Shown: positions 47,327 through 60,723 of the stretch, piece after piece | Numbering within the stretch: the first letter of the stretch is position 1 | How the letters are laid out: the number at the start of each line of letters is the position of its first letter | Assembly: GCA_003342895.1 (NCBI GenBank) | Contig: PTFA01000041.1 | Location: 4,179,983-4,243,982 of the forward strand | Source: Casuarius casuarius | Lineage: Eukaryota; Chordata; Aves; Casuariiformes; Casuariidae | Reading direction: 5' to 3' | Length of the DNA stretch: 64,000 bases | Notes under the pieces: generated by a model | The model's input: the letters and a program-made list of their open reading frames with translations, nothing else | The model's database searches: none | Told to the model about the DNA's origin: nothing | Position numbers and translations under genes: made by a program

Positions 47327-48011
47327 NNNNNNNNNNNNNNNNNNNNNNNNNNNNNNNNNNNNNNNNNNNNNNNNNNNNNNNNNNNNNNNNNNNNNNNNNN
47401 NNNNNNNNNNNNNNNNNNNNNNNNNNNNNNNNNNNNNNNNNNNNNNNNNNNNNNNNNNNNNNNNNNNNNNNNNNNNNNNNNNNNNNNNNNNNNNNNNNNN
47501 NNNNNNNNNNNNNNNNNNNNNNNNNNNNNNNNNNNNNNNNNNNNNNNNNNNNNNNNNNNNNNNNNNNNNNNNNNNNNNNNNNNNNNNNNNNNNNNNNNNN
47601 NNNNNNNNNNNNNNNNNNNNNNNNNNNNNNNNNNNNNNNNNNNNNNNNNNNNNNNNNNNNNNNNNNNNNNNNNNNNNNNNNNNNNNNNNNNNNNNNNNNN
47701 NNNNNNNNNNNNNNNNNNNNNNNNNNNNNNNNNNNNNNNNNNNNNNNNNNNNNNNNNNNNNNNNNNNNNNNNNNNNNNNNNNNNNNNNNNNNNNNNNNNN
47801 NNNNNNNNNNNNNNNNNNNNNNNNNNNNNNNNNNNNNNNNNNNNNNNNNNNNNNNNNNNNNNNNNNNNNNNNNNNNNNNNNNNNNNNNNNNNNNNNNNNN
47901 NNNNNNNNNNNNNNNNNNNNNNNNNNNNNNNNNNNNNNNNNNNNNNNNNNNNNNNNNNNNNNNNNNNNNNNNNNNNNNNNNNNNNNNNNNNNNNNNNNNN
48001 NNNNNNNNNNN
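47327..48011. other. Assembly gap (685 N)
   Basis: An unbroken run of N lies in the middle of the CpG island. It begins about 360 bp upstream of the EPC1 start codon, where part of the 5' UTR, the start site or a divergent first exon could lie. The flanks are extremely GC-rich, as expected for sequence dropout. Long ORFs spanning this interval are artefacts. Confidence 1.
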
Positions 48012-48277
48012 CCTGCCTCCCGGCGCGGTGCCTCCCCGCATCGCCGCCGCGGGCCCGCGTCGCGCCGGGCGAAGGCGAAGCGCGGGCGCCCCCCTGCCCA
48101 CGCACCGGCCCGCGGGGACCCGCCGCCCGCTCCGCGGTGCTCGGAGAAACCCGGTGCCGTAGCGGAGCGCAGACACGTGAATTAGTTTAACCCTTGCTTG
48201 GATTCAAGTCATTGCTGTCACCCGTTCGAGCAACCCCATTACAGGCAAGGTTGGGACTAATCTGAGCGTGTCCCGTT

Positions 48278-48286
48278 AGGTAAGTC
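48278..48286 (+). promoter_or_regulatory. Consensus 5' splice site on the plus strand (AG/GTAAGTC)
   Basis: AG at 48278-48279 is followed by GTAAGTC from 48280. It lies at the outer edge of the CpG island, on the strand opposite EPC1 and pointing away from it. It would suit the first exon of a divergent transcript starting in or near the gap. No coding sequence is recognised with it. A single donor motif can occur by chance. Confidence 0.35.
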
Positions 48287-51200
48287 ACCGAGACGCCTAG
48301 GAGCTTCATTAAATCGCGGCGCTGCTCCGGCGCAAGCCGGGCGCAGCCACCGCGGGGCCCCGCGCGCCTCGGGACAGGCGCCGCAGGCGGCCGCGGCCCG
48401 GCGCCGGGGGCCGCAAGTGCCGAACCGCCCCGGCCCCTCACCCGGGCGGCCGCCTCAGGGCGCGCTGGGACAGCCGCCGGCGTGGCTTATGGTTTTGCAT
48501 TAGAACATAATGTAAATCTATTCCTGCATTTCAAAAGTCTTCCAAATAAACCTACACGCCTGAAGTTACGCTCATTTTAATACAGATGCAACAGAAAATA
48601 GTAGTGTTTTGGTTGAATTCAAATATCTCCACTATTAAAGCAAAATATTGTTGCATTGTGCAGTTATATAAGACTCAAACTTAACTTGTCCTTTCTCTAT
48701 CACATATTACCCAGGAAAATAGAACCTTAGCAAACAGGACACAGACCTAACAGAACGATTTCAAAAGTCCTATTTTGCTTGTTAATTTTCAATCTGGTCT
48801 ATAACCAACAAATCTATAATACAAGCAAAAAGCCATTTTTTTAAACTCATCACCTCTTTAACAATACCACCACCATCCTACACTTTAAAGAACTCCTAGT
48901 CATTAGATGAAATATTGCTAGATGCAGTTGCTAATAGCACAATTTCAATCCAACACTACACGTCTGACTTCCAGACAGGGCTCCCGAACTGCTTCACCTG
49001 CAAGTCATTTAGCTTCACAGCATCTTTGGGAGAAAATTTTTTTTCTGTAACGCAAACTGATAATTCAGTGGAAGACCACTGCTATGAAGAATATGACTTT
49101 TTTTAATGGGAATTTTTTTTTTTAAATATACTGGCATAAACTAAAGAAAACCATTGTATTCACTTGTATTTCACTAGTTACACCAGAACCAGATGTTGAA
49201 ACTGCATATTGCTTTTATGCTAATTTGAAAGCTTATGCATTTACTAGCTAGAAATAGTATTCACAGAGTATAAAATAACTCTCAATTGTATATGAAACAA
49301 AGTTTTCCAGAAATACTAAAAAATTTAGTTTATCCAGCTAGCATACAGGTAAGGCAATGACAAAAGTAAATGGCAACACACTGTCATAAATGATGTTTGA
49401 CCTAAAGCACTAACTGAAAAATGAAATACCTAAGCAAAAACGCGGCAATTAAGTACAACTCTCTACTTCCACTGATGAAAGAAAACCAATAAAAAGCAAA
49501 GTGTAAAAAAACATTCTGAAATGTAAAGAAAGGATATTCAGGCTTGAATTTATCCTTAATTGACCTTTGTACTTCTAACCTTAAGAGGCCTGAGACAAGT
49601 GCAAAACATGCAAAATGCACAGTAACATTTGGATAGAAACAGGACACTATGCATTAAGAAAGTTTTGGCCCCAAACTCTTGGACTCGGCAGTTTTTAAAT
49701 GTTCTGCCTATAATAGATTGCTTTCATCTATTTTGGAGAAGTTAGTTGTTTATTAATCCTTATTTGATCCTAAACTGATGTGATACTAAAATGAGAAGTG
49801 CAATATTTGAAAAAAACAAAGAGATTCTAAAACAATGTGATATCAGCACTGATTTCTGTTCACTTAAGGTGATAATAGGAAAAGGTAGAGAACTCTTCAG
49901 AGGCAGGATTTTAAACAGACTGATATTTTTGTTTTCCTTTCCTTGCAGTTAGGATATGCAGATATATTTTAAGTTTTGCTTAAAAAAAAAATTGTGTGTA
50001 GTCATTAGTCAGTCACATTAATGACAGTAGTCATTATCTAGAATTGGTATCCTATTTTGCATAATAACCAGAAGCATACTGTTTTCCAGCTCTCAGTTAA
50101 AGACCAGTAAGTGCATATTCAGTTGTTCTACAGAAGCATTATTTTTCCCTTAATCTTAAAAGGGATTATATAATTGCATTTATACTATATTTTAAACATA
50201 TAGAAGACATCACACTATGCTATGCTGTTTGTCCAATTTATTAAAATAACAGTAGAAGCAAATAACATCATAGGCAGGCATAATCTAGCCTTTCTCTACT
50301 TTAAACGTAAACAGTGGCCATTCTAAACACTGTAATGTAACAGACTGTAATGCAACTGAAATGTAATGAAAACAGCATTTTGAATTGCTGTTCTTTTCTG
50401 TATAAACACAAAACTGTTGAAAATGAATGCTGCACCTTTTTTTTTCCAATATCGGAGCCACTTCAGGGCTCCATCTTCTTCTGATCTCAAAATATTTAGT
50501 GTAATTTAGCTTTACGAAAATGAAAGAATATTGTACAAGAGTTTTAATACATCAGTTATCTAGGTGCTAAATATAACCAGACTTTAAAGTACATTCAAAA
50601 GTACTAAATCCAGATGGAGCAATTAAGGGGGGAGATCCCAGAACTTGATCCATTTAGGTCCAGGAAGAGGTCTCTTGTTACAGTATCTAACTCAGGTTTA
50701 TGAAATGTAAAAATGTGTTTTTGTTTGCAATTTCTGTGCAGAAAATGACAGGTTTTACAAATTTTGATATTTATTTATTTCATGTTTTTAAGTTTCTCCT
50801 AGCCAAAGAAAGTCTTTCAGTATATTCTCTCATCAGAGAGTTCAGTCTTCTAAACAAGCATGTAACATTATCAGGTTCTAATCACAACATAGCTATGTAT
50901 AAAGGGCTTTTATGTTAAATTCTGCATGCCATTTTGGTGCCTTCTGGACTCAAGCAATTGTGTATTTCAGGGATATAAAATTCTAGGAAACAGTTGTTCA
51001 ACTTCTGGTAAGTCTTTTTTATTCTTGTTCTCATTTTTTGTATTAGAAGTTTATCTCCAATTAGATTGTTAAGTATAATATAATATAAAGGCTGCTATTG
51101 TAATACATTAGTTTTCTATTGTTCTAGCTTTAAAGAAAGTCTGTTCATATGAGGAAACACCTCTTTACAGCAATAAATAGTATTAACCCTGAACATTTGA

Positions 51201-53096
51201 TGTCATTCCACTCCCTGGCCTCATTTCAAGGGTAATTTTTTTTCTTCTTCCCCCCCCCCCCACCAAAAGAAAAGTGAGACACTGAAATCCACAGTCAAGC
51301 TGGGATTAAAAATCAAGTAACATTTGACTCCTTACCATCTATTCATTTTCTTTGGCTGTTCTTCTCTTGTAACTGCTTAGAACTGTAGTATACCACAATA
51401 AGAACATGTTGAAAGTAAAACATGCTTCTTATTTGCCTACCACTTAAAAATAATTCTTACATAGAGAAGATACTACTATATTTTCAAAAATTGAGGAATA
51501 TGCTGTGCACACTAAAATATACACTACCTTTCATATCCATATTTGCAGTACTAAATTTTTTTCACCTGGACCAAGTTTGCACACTATTTCTGCTATTGTA
51601 GAACTCGCACATCATTTAATCATGCAGTAATTTTGGTAAGCTGTTTCTTGCCTGTTTAGCTCCATAAATGCCAACTACTATGAACTGATAACAGAAAAGT
51701 ATCACGAGTCATTATTTTTATTTTCAATAATCAGATATTAAGAAATGACTCACTACAACGTTATCATATTGTAGTTTCCAGAATGACTTAATCCTCAGGG
51801 TATTCTGAAAGATATAGTTCATTCTCATGTTCTGTATTAAGCAATTATGGATTCTATAAGTATACTGTTATTTTTACATTTGCTAATGATGCTTCTTTTA
51901 AAATTTGCATCTCAGCTATTTTTTGTTATTATAGATAACTATTCTTTTAAATAATGTCAGTAAGCTGCAGTTTGGATTAAAATGAGATAAATATTGGCAA
52001 ATATGACACTAGTGGTTTGTCATTTTATGAAATTCCACATTATGGTGGAAAGTAGATGCATACAGCATAAAGATTTCATCCATAAATGAACCGATTCCTG
52101 GTGAATTTCACCTCATTTGCTAGCATCAACTGCCTGTTTTAAAACAGATAATGGTACTATCAAATATATTTAAGAGTTCAGACACCATACTACCACTCTG
52201 GTATAGAATGCCTCGAAAACAGCATAAGTTATCACAGAAAGATAACAATGTCTCACAGCTTTGGCATCTCAAATAATGGTATGATATATTAACTTTATTA
52301 TTTCAGTACATTCATGGTTGAGATGCAATAGGTAGAAAGCCTGTTTGAAGTCCTTATTGTATCATAAATTGAAACAGTGACTGGGTAAATCCATCTTCCT
52401 CAATCCTTTTCTCAATGAGGGGAAAAATAGTTTGTATCTTATATATGAATTTTTTTCTGTAATGAACATGTACTGTGTAACCAAATCCTTTAATTATCCT
52501 TTATTGATGTAAGCATTTCTGATTTACATAAGGAGTACAAAAAACAGCAAAGAAGAGATAATGCTGCAAGCACTTTAAACCACTTTTTTTTTTAGATCTA
52601 TTTCCTATCCCATTCAATGACTAGTAAGAATATCATCCTTTAGATTCAAACGCTTTTTTTTTTTAATAGGGTGATATAACAGCCTGATAAAATGAGAAAC
52701 TCTTAAGTGTTAAACATGAGCACATGAGGTTTCCAGCACCAAATCAATGATTGCTATTCTCATGAACAATATCTTACCAGAAATGACTAGTAAAGCAGTG
52801 TTATGAAACTAACTGTCTCCTTAGCATTCAGAAGGAAAACAAAAAAAAGTGACTTTCCTGGAAAAAAATCTTAAGTTTTAACACTTAGTTCCAAGTGACC
52901 ATAATTAAAACTAGATAGGGAATTACCATGTGATCAATGAGTTTCACATTTTAAAGCTACGTGCAGGAAGTCACAAGGCAACAATAGCATTTTGCATTAG
53001 GTAACGCTAACAAACACGAGATAGGCTGAAATGAACATTCATCATTTCTGAGGCGCCGAGCATGAGGCTGCGGTTTTGTAACGTGTTGTCTTTGTA

Positions 53097-53121
53097 AGCA
53101 ATATCGGCTTAAGATATTGCT
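53097..53121. repeat. Perfect inverted repeat, 9-bp arms, 7-nt spacer
   Basis: AGCAATATC, then GGCTTAA, then GATATTGCT. It lies in the upstream flank about 6 kb from the EPC1 start codon, beside a short GC-richer patch (53050-53075). Confidence 0.85.
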
Positions 53122-55988
53122 GTCCCTATCCCTGCTCTGCCATTCAGTCTTTCTACTCCGTAGTCATGCTGCCCCCTCACTTGTCTCAGTACAACTCAGT
53201 ACAACTGCTTACGAAGCTACAGTGAGTACCAAGTTGGAAATCTGGTCAGATACTTTAACAACTCAGCAAAAAAAAAAAAAAGAGTATATAAATTGGAAAG
53301 AAATCTCCCAAAAAGACCCATGCTAGAGAGTATATTCCTCAGCTACAGCTTACTACCATTGCCCTCTTCCTTCACATAATGCTGTTTTAAACTGAATAGA
53401 ATTGAGTAGTCTAATAAAACATTTGCAAATAAGTTTGAAAAATGATAAAACTGTACATACAATTTAATATGGCCTCAGAGCAGTAAAACACTGTCACATG
53501 TTAACTATTTGAAAACTTTTGCATAAGAGAATAGTGTCTGAACTAGTCAGCAAATGAAGGATTTATTATTTTGCTTTCATACTGATTACATATCACCAAG
53601 TATGGGTGGGGTTTTAATGTTTCAAAAACATAAAAACACCCCAGGCAACATTTTTCAATGAGCGAAAAGAAGGCGTGATGCTGCTTTAACAGCATAATCC
53701 TACTTGCAGGATGTGTTGTCAGTCAAACACATGCAAAAGTAAAGTCCAGCATCCTAAGGGAAGATGTCTAAAAGTAATCCTGCAATAATCAATTTACTGC
53801 AAAAAGTATCAAAAAACGTTTGAAAAAATGCTGAAAAACGTTATTCCACTGGGCTACATTATAATGGCAGAAGATGAGGTAAAGACACCAGAAACCTATT
53901 CTTTTGTTAAGAGGAAACAGAAAGCTAACTGAGGAGTACCAAAAAGCTATTAACGGCATCCCTGCTTTTATAGCTGTGACTGGAAGGATCTTGAAGATTG
54001 CGCAGGTAGTCTACCGCCCCAGGAGGAGCGGAGAAAGTCTGCAAGAAGCACTGGCAACTTGCTTCTTTTAGCAGTAGGACTGTTATCCTAAGACTCAGTA
54101 CTTGTCCCACCACTGGCACGGACTGAGCCAGTTTTATCATTCTCAGTTTACCCAAAAGGTATCTGAAAGCACAAAGGGTTTGTGGGATTTTTTGTTTGGT
54201 TGGTTTTTTTTGCTTACTATCAGAAAGGCATTAGCTTCCTTTATATGGCTTGTTCAGCAGACCTAAATTTTTATGTGTGTATGGAAAACACGTAATAGTG
54301 GAGGCAGTTATTCTTTTAGAGATAGCAGTGATAAAAAGACAAAACTTAATCAAGTTGAGACTCTTCTGTATGAAGAGATATATTCCCCCCTCCCTTTTTT
54401 TTTTTTTAAAAGTTTTGCTAGATTCAGAAGTTACCTTAAGAGTTGGAAGGGCTAAAAGAAATACGCAATTTATGAGTTTCTGCTTTATTCTTCAATTCCA
54501 TATTGTGTGTTCCCTCCAAATTATTATGCTAGACATCTTAACTTCTTGCTTTAGTCATCTTCTATAGCAACTCACTTCATAAACTAATCTCTAGGATTAA
54601 GTAGTTTCCTATATACTAAAGGAAGAAAGAAAGAAAACAATTCATTTAATTTTGCAAAAGGGTTACATTTTTAAGGACAAAAACAATTCCTGAATGTCTG
54701 ACTTTTTAATGCTCTGTTCCATAATTTGAAAAATGTCTATTCATTACATTCATTTTCTTTTCTAGTGACCATCTAGGTGATTTGCTAAGAATACCAATAC
54801 TATGATTTATTAATTCTATAATGAACAGGACAGCCTACATGAAATATGTAATTCCCACTAAGAATTACTTGATGCTCTACTTACTCCCCCTCACTCTAAC
54901 ACTTTGTTTCTCTCTTCACTGAAGTTGTAGGCTAACCTAAAATTTGTTAATACTCTCCTATAATTATTCACAATTTTTATCAGTAAGCTAAATGATTATT
55001 TTCCCTTTTTTGGAGTACTAATGAGGCCAGTGCTGAATATAAAACTTAATTAGTAACTGGACCAGCAGATCAAAACCTCAGCTGTTGAAGCTGGTTCATT
55101 GCCTCACAGTATTTGCTTAGCACTCAGCACAAACACTTAATTTCAATAACAATTTATAGCATAAATAGAAACATGTTTCTGAATAGCATGCAGTCCAGTG
55201 TTTTCTACTGTTAACACCTATAGCCTTGACTGTGGCTACACCGTATCTTTCTTGCCAGACTGCTTTGTTTAGTACCTTGTATTACTGCCTCACATACAGC
55301 TCCCTTACTGCTTTAACAGTTACTGTAGTGAATAAGGACAGAGGTCCTACTCAAAGTAAGCTTATTTTAAATCTCTTTAACACCGGTCCCTTTGCTTAGA
55401 TGATAACTGCTTCTAGGTATCCATTTCTGTCCAACTCTAATTATATTTTTAAATAATTATTCTGGAATTACTTGCAGACTTGAAAGAACTACTGTTATGG
55501 GTTTTTATGGTTGGTTTCATGGTTAGTTTCTGACAGCTCTCCAGCTTGGTTTTTGGCACATTCCTGGTATTCTTAAATCTTGTAGCACAAAAATGAGTTT
55601 ATTTTTCACTTTAATTTCTCATATTCCACTAGCAGTTCATTTTAAGCAGTGACAAAGTTCCAAAGTGCAGCCATTTAAAAAAAATTATGCAGTCATTAAA
55701 AAAAAAAAAAACACACACACCATTTTTTAGGGAGTTTTGAGAAGCTTCTAATTAAAGGCTCTATCACAGCAGTCAGTGAACTTCCTCAATCGTTTGGGCA
55801 TTTACAATACATGATTATCATCCATGAATTAGGTTTCTACAGGTGTGCAGAAACAAGAAAAAAAATCTGTACTTTTCTCCAACTAAGTAGATATTTGTTC
55901 AGGTACTAACACTGTCATAGAGGCAAAAAGATTGTGGGCTTTAGTAGGACTTTATTAAAAAAATATTTTGTATTCTGAAGTACAAAAC

Positions 55989-56010
55989 ATAATAATAATA
56001 ATAATAATAT
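55989..56010. repeat. AAT/ATA microsatellite
   Basis: About seven trinucleotide units, uninterrupted. Confidence 0.9.
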
Positions 56011-56717
56011 TAAAATCACTATTCATTCTTCTGTCATGCCAATTACCCTGAAACATGACGATAAATAAAATCTGAAGTTGGCAGACAGGCTACCCACCCT
56101 TTATTTAGGCATGGGCTTTTGCAAACATTGGTTTATAACACATGAATAATTTCTGAGTCAAATGAACTTAATCTCATAATTATGTATTGCCAGTAAAAGG
56201 GCAAAAATCCTATCTTTTTCTGAAAATGCAGAGGATCGGACTTGCAAAAAATGCAGCTGTGTTGGCAAGAGAACCTAATCTATTAATCAGCTATGAGAAA
56301 TGAAGAGTATAGATTAGACTGACATTCTACACCAGGTAAGGCAAAAGGCTAAAAAGGTAGAGCAGGTGCAGATAGGTAGAAATTATGATTATAGACAGGT
56401 TTAATGGTAGATGTGGTGATGCACACTGTCTTGAACCCTTTATTTAACCATTAATTAAGAAACACATGCTACATTAAACCTTAGGCTGTCATAGGGTTCA
56501 GAGAATGACCTGGGATAGGTGAGTATACTGGGGCCAGGCCATATTTCTCTGCATAACTTCAGAAAATCTGCTGTTTTAATTTTAATTGTTCTGTATGTGC
56601 CAAGATACAGCAAATATTCATTAATCCAGATAAAGCATGATTTTAAACTTGTTTTTTAATATAATTCATTTACTTCACTACCTTACACTCCTGTTGATAG
56701 ACATCCTGTCTTGCAAG

Positions 56718-56831
56718 TCAGTATTAAAATCATTTTTGAGTATTTCAGAACAAAGAGGAAAAAATAGAACACCCTCAGTATTAAAATCATTTTTGAGTAT
56801 TTCAGAACAAAGAGGAAAAAATAGAACACCC
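56718..56831. repeat. Perfect 57-bp tandem duplication (2 copies)
   Basis: Copy 1 is 56718-56774 and copy 2 is 56775-56831. The two are identical at all 57 positions, each beginning TCAGTATTAAAATCATTTTT and ending AATAGAACACCC. The unit is 19 codons, so the small open frame across it (56637-56897) shows a repeated peptide, but that ORF has no other sign of being coding. Full identity implies a recent event, a length polymorphism or an assembly error. Confidence 0.95.
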
Positions 56832-57340
56832 CGAATAACTCACGTTTTAGATTTAAAAAGTCTGAAGTCACAAAATAACACATTGAAATATTTGTAAACT
56901 GAGGGATGTTTCACATATCAACACAGAATCCTACAGCACATAGAAGTCATTTTAAACTGTTATGTACCTTGACTAGCCTTTGTCTCCTCAGTCTCAGAAT
57001 GGAAGATTTGTATAGCTCTTCTGAATTTTATTAGTTTTTGAGAATGCAAAAATTCTTTCGGCCTTACACTACACACTGCAGTTTGATTTGTACTTCTAAA
57101 TTAAGCATAAGATAGAACATTATAGAGGTATCATTTGTCTTCTGGGATACAAACTAACCATGATCACATTTATATGCAAACACTTATTCACACACTTCAA
57201 AAGACTCAATACCACTGTATTGGTGAGAAAAAGCTGTAGAACTAAGTTTGAATATATATCCAGCAGAGGAGGCTAGATCCGAATGCAGAACCTGTAAGAC
57301 TATTTTGATTTTCTTTCAATATTAGCATTAACAGAGGCAT

Positions 57341-57357
57341 AAAAAAAAAAAAAAAAA
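57341..57357. repeat. Poly-A run (17)
   Basis: The homopolymer is followed by GAAAAGAAAAAC. No retroposon body is identified next to it. Confidence 0.9.
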
Positions 57358-60300
57358 GAAAAGAAAAACTGTGATAGCATTTAGAATGAAGAAAATAAAT
57401 CATCACAATAAGTCATTTCTGACATTTAAAGAATGCAGAAGACTTGAGTGAATGGGACAGATGTTGAGAGAAGTGTTCTGGTTTAGATGGGAAAAATGAA
57501 GTTGCCCTGAGAAGAAAGATAGGTGAGCTCATGAAAGCAAGCTGATGCGCCAATATCCTGGCTAAGTGGCTGCCCCCTGCCCCAAAATGAGAAGTACTGT
57601 CCTGAATTTACAGGCTGGGTAATACAAGGTCTTCAGACACAGACTAGGAAACCACATACATATCATGTCCAATCCATAAGTCTAGTGTAAGGCCATCCTG
57701 AGAAACACAACCAAAAGGAGAGTAGTTTTCTTAAATCAGGTAAAGTACAAGCAGTTGTGGCTTATTTTTTTTCAGATACAGATACTCCATTGTCATATTC
57801 TTACTGAATAATGTGTTCGTTTTACTGTTGTTTGGCCATCTCTCTGTTGATCTTTCCAAGAGGAGAAGACAGGTCACAGTCATTGATGCAGGGGCCTATT
57901 CACAAGCCAGGTACTGATCACAGGTGCTGAGCTTGCAGAAATTCACCTGATTTGTAAGCAACTCAAGAAGGGTGTTAAAAGAACATAGCCTAATTAAAAA
58001 AAAAAAGCGGGGAGGGGGACTTTTCAGGGGAGAACATAGAAGATAGGAAGGGAAACAGTCTCTCACATTAAAGCAGCTGATCTGAAAGCCTGCTTGACTA
58101 CAACATCCAAGTCCCACAAACTGCCGCAATAGCAGATTGTTAGGTGGGAAACTGCTTCAGAGCTGACAAAAGAAATGCAAACATTTTCTCAGGGAATTCT
58201 CGTTCCTTGAGTGATTTCTAAATGGAAACAGGCCGAGCAGAATGTGCATACATAACAGTCTGAGATACGAAGTTGTTTCCTGTTTGTTGTTCAGCATGGC
58301 CTCTCTTTAAAAGATGCTGGTGGCTTATTCACAATTCAAAGAAAGTGCCACAATCACATTGCCCAATGGCATCAAAATATACTACCTTGGGCGGACACCT
58401 TTAAGGTCATCCGAGATAACATAACTGCTCTGCATTAGAGCATTTTGAAATTAAACTTTAGTTTTTCTTAAGGAAAAACTGTCCAAACTGATTCCTCAGG
58501 TTACTGTGTCTCCACCAAGCATTACAAGTTGTGAAGTAAAAAGACCCTTTGAGGAAATTAAGTTTTCATCCATCATGGCAACACCAAGATTCCTAGTAGA
58601 CATACAGGGGTCCTAATGGATAATCTATAACCCTGAGAGGCCCATATCTGAATCACCTGCTTTTTAGCCTGTTTGGATGAATATGAAAAAGTCTCTTATT
58701 TGCATTAATGCATATAGCTGCATGAGATATGACAGGGCCAGGGAGCTCTTGCTTACATTTACTAAGTTTCTTAAAACTCTGAATGGGAAAAAGGATTAAG
58801 AACTAACCTTTCATTACTTAGATTGTGCACAAGTCACAGTGCAAAAAACCTCTAAGGAGTGGGATCTCATCAAGTGAGGACATTCACATCCGAGCTAGTC
58901 ATACTAGGTATGTGGAGATCCCCATCAGGATAATCAGTAAAGTTTAAAACACAGTTCATCTCAAAGTAGATATCCCAAATTGGATTTTTTAAATATGCAA
59001 TTTGTTTGACTCTCTCCAATAGGCAGGGTGACAGATTTAACAATATCTAAAGTTAGGAGGAGTGAGTTGCACATTGAGTGCTTAAGATACAGTGATTTCA
59101 ATTTACTCAGAAGCAAAATTTACTGTTAATCTGTTGAAGCACCAGTTAATTGGCCCCTTCATTTTACAGCCTTGTTATCTAGGTATCTAACCATACACTT
59201 GTAAGCATAGGTCCAAGAGAAGAAGCAAGATGAAACCTGACAAAATGGGACTCCTCTGGGAGGAACAAGTTCTGGGTTCTGGTTAGCGTTCTTGGGACTT
59301 CCTACATTGTGCATTTAAATGTTATTGAACAAAATCTATAAAGCAACCCCAGGAGCAGGAATGAGTTCCACCCCATTCTTTCTTTCCCTCTTCCCATGGG
59401 AATTCCAGTGCTTAACACACTGTGAAATCCAACTCCTTCCTGTCCCCTTCCTCTGCAGAGCAGCCCAGAGCTTTGGAGACGCCACGTCCCCTCATTTGAG
59501 ACCATTGTTCCCAGTTTGAATTCCCTCAAGACTACGGAAAAGCCCAACAGTTGGAGCTCTTCGTATCTGTGCTGGTGCTCAAACCAACAGGCAATGACTT
59601 CTGTAACTATTGCTTTCTACTGTCTGGCAGTATACAGCTCTCAGCAACTTTCATTTATCATCTAGGACCTCTGTAACAGTATCTCAACTCCCTGCAAGGC
59701 TAGTGAAGATTAGCACTCATGTTCATTGACTGTTCCCATCTCTCTCCACTGTTTTTATAGGGAATATTTAAATTAGGTAGCAAGAATCATTTTCGCAAGT
59801 TTACTTACTTTTTAAGCACTGCAATGCCTACTTTAATGATCAAATTCTGACCACCAATTTTAGGCTCTAGCTAGTATCTTATTAGTAGGGAGACTAGACT
59901 TACAAACAAAACAGCCTATTAAGGAAATATGCAGTACCGATATTGTCATCCTCCTAGGGAGGAGGGGACAACCCAGTGGTAACACAATATGTTGGAAACA
60001 TGACTTAACAAAGACTCTAAAGAAACCCCTGGTATGTGGTCATACATGTCAAAGGCATGTGAGTTCTCAATTGATCACATCAGCAAACCAGAAAAATTCT
60101 GTTTCAAAGCACTGATTTTGTTTTTCCATATATTTACTAAAGCACTTAAAATTTAGGATTGTCTCAGATTTGAATCTCTTCACTACAACATAATTTAGCT
60201 TTCTGAGATATTTGATAAAAGAGGAAAACCTGAAGAATGCTAAAAGATGGTAGGATGCTTTAGCCATAGCATTATCCTCTGGCATATGAAAGTTTAAGAT

Positions 60301-60700
60301 TACTTCTCGAGACTCAAAATCCATGCAAATGCCAGTTTGGAAGAGATGTGGAAGAACCTAACTCCCTAGCATATATGAAAATCCAAAGGAAGAGAGAAAT
60401 ACACATCCTTTATTCACAGCTGGAAAACATTACCCTTGAAGGAAGTTTTTACTTCCAAGGATTCGTCATTATAACTTGATGCTGATGTGTATGATGTGGA
60501 GAACAACAGATAACAAAGTCATGAAATAAGAAAGGTGAAAAAACAGATTTTATGTCAAATGGTGTTATAGAATAAAGTGACTTTTTCTTCCCCTCCTGAA
60601 ACCTTGAGTTGAGTGTTGCATCAAGGAATCAATGGATAGTTTGGAGCCCTCAGAAAGGAAGAGCTAGGAATCCTAGCTGCCAGCACACAGTAACACACAT

Positions 60701-60723
60701 GGGGGGGGGGGGGGGGGNGGGGG
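60701..60723. repeat. Poly-G run with one unresolved base
   Basis: Seventeen G, one N at 60718 and five more G. The true length is uncertain because the base caller failed in the run. It is a strong G-quadruplex candidate. Confidence 0.9.

Larger units (their letters stand above)
46130..48490. promoter_or_regulatory. EPC1: CpG island and EPC1 promoter region (with assembly gap)
   Basis: GC and CpG content rise sharply near 46130 and fall again near 48490. The island covers coding exon 1, the 5' UTR and the start of intron 1. It holds several ATGGCGGC (YY1-type) sites, an E-box TCACGTGAC at 46538-46546, and many GC-box-like runs. I see no TATA box at a useful distance from the start codon. 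This fits a housekeeping, dispersed-start promoter. The transcription start cannot be placed because 685 bases are unresolved. A plus-strand splice donor near 48280 suggests the island could also drive divergent transcription. Confidence 0.85.
48491..56717. other. EPC1 upstream flank, no gene recognised
   Basis: This is AT-rich sequence with stops in every frame. Open frames are all under about 110 codons and do not resemble known proteins. It contains a C run at 51252-51262, an AAT/ATA microsatellite (55989-56010) and A or T runs. I could not find CCDC7, ITGB1 or KIF5B coding exons, the genes I recall near EPC1 in other vertebrates. A non-coding transcript cannot be excluded. Confidence 0.7.

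Noticed and set aside
46972..48190. Open frames of 321-402 codons across the gap
   Set aside because: Most of their length is undetermined N, so they carry no coding evidence.
53164..53178. Possible CTCF site around GCTGCCCCCTCACTTG
   Set aside because: The match fails after the central GCCCCCT.
56637..56897. 86-codon plus-strand ORF with a repeated 19-residue peptide
   Set aside because: The peptide repeat follows from the 57-bp DNA duplication. There is no homology, splice or start context to suggest coding.
57570..57584. Possible CTCF site around TGCCCCCTGCCCC
   Set aside because: It lacks the TGG end of the core, so it is only a partial match.
59340..59540. GC-richer patch with an acceptor-like CCTCTGCAG
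   Set aside because: Short ORFs on both strands resemble no known protein, and no partner exons are seen.
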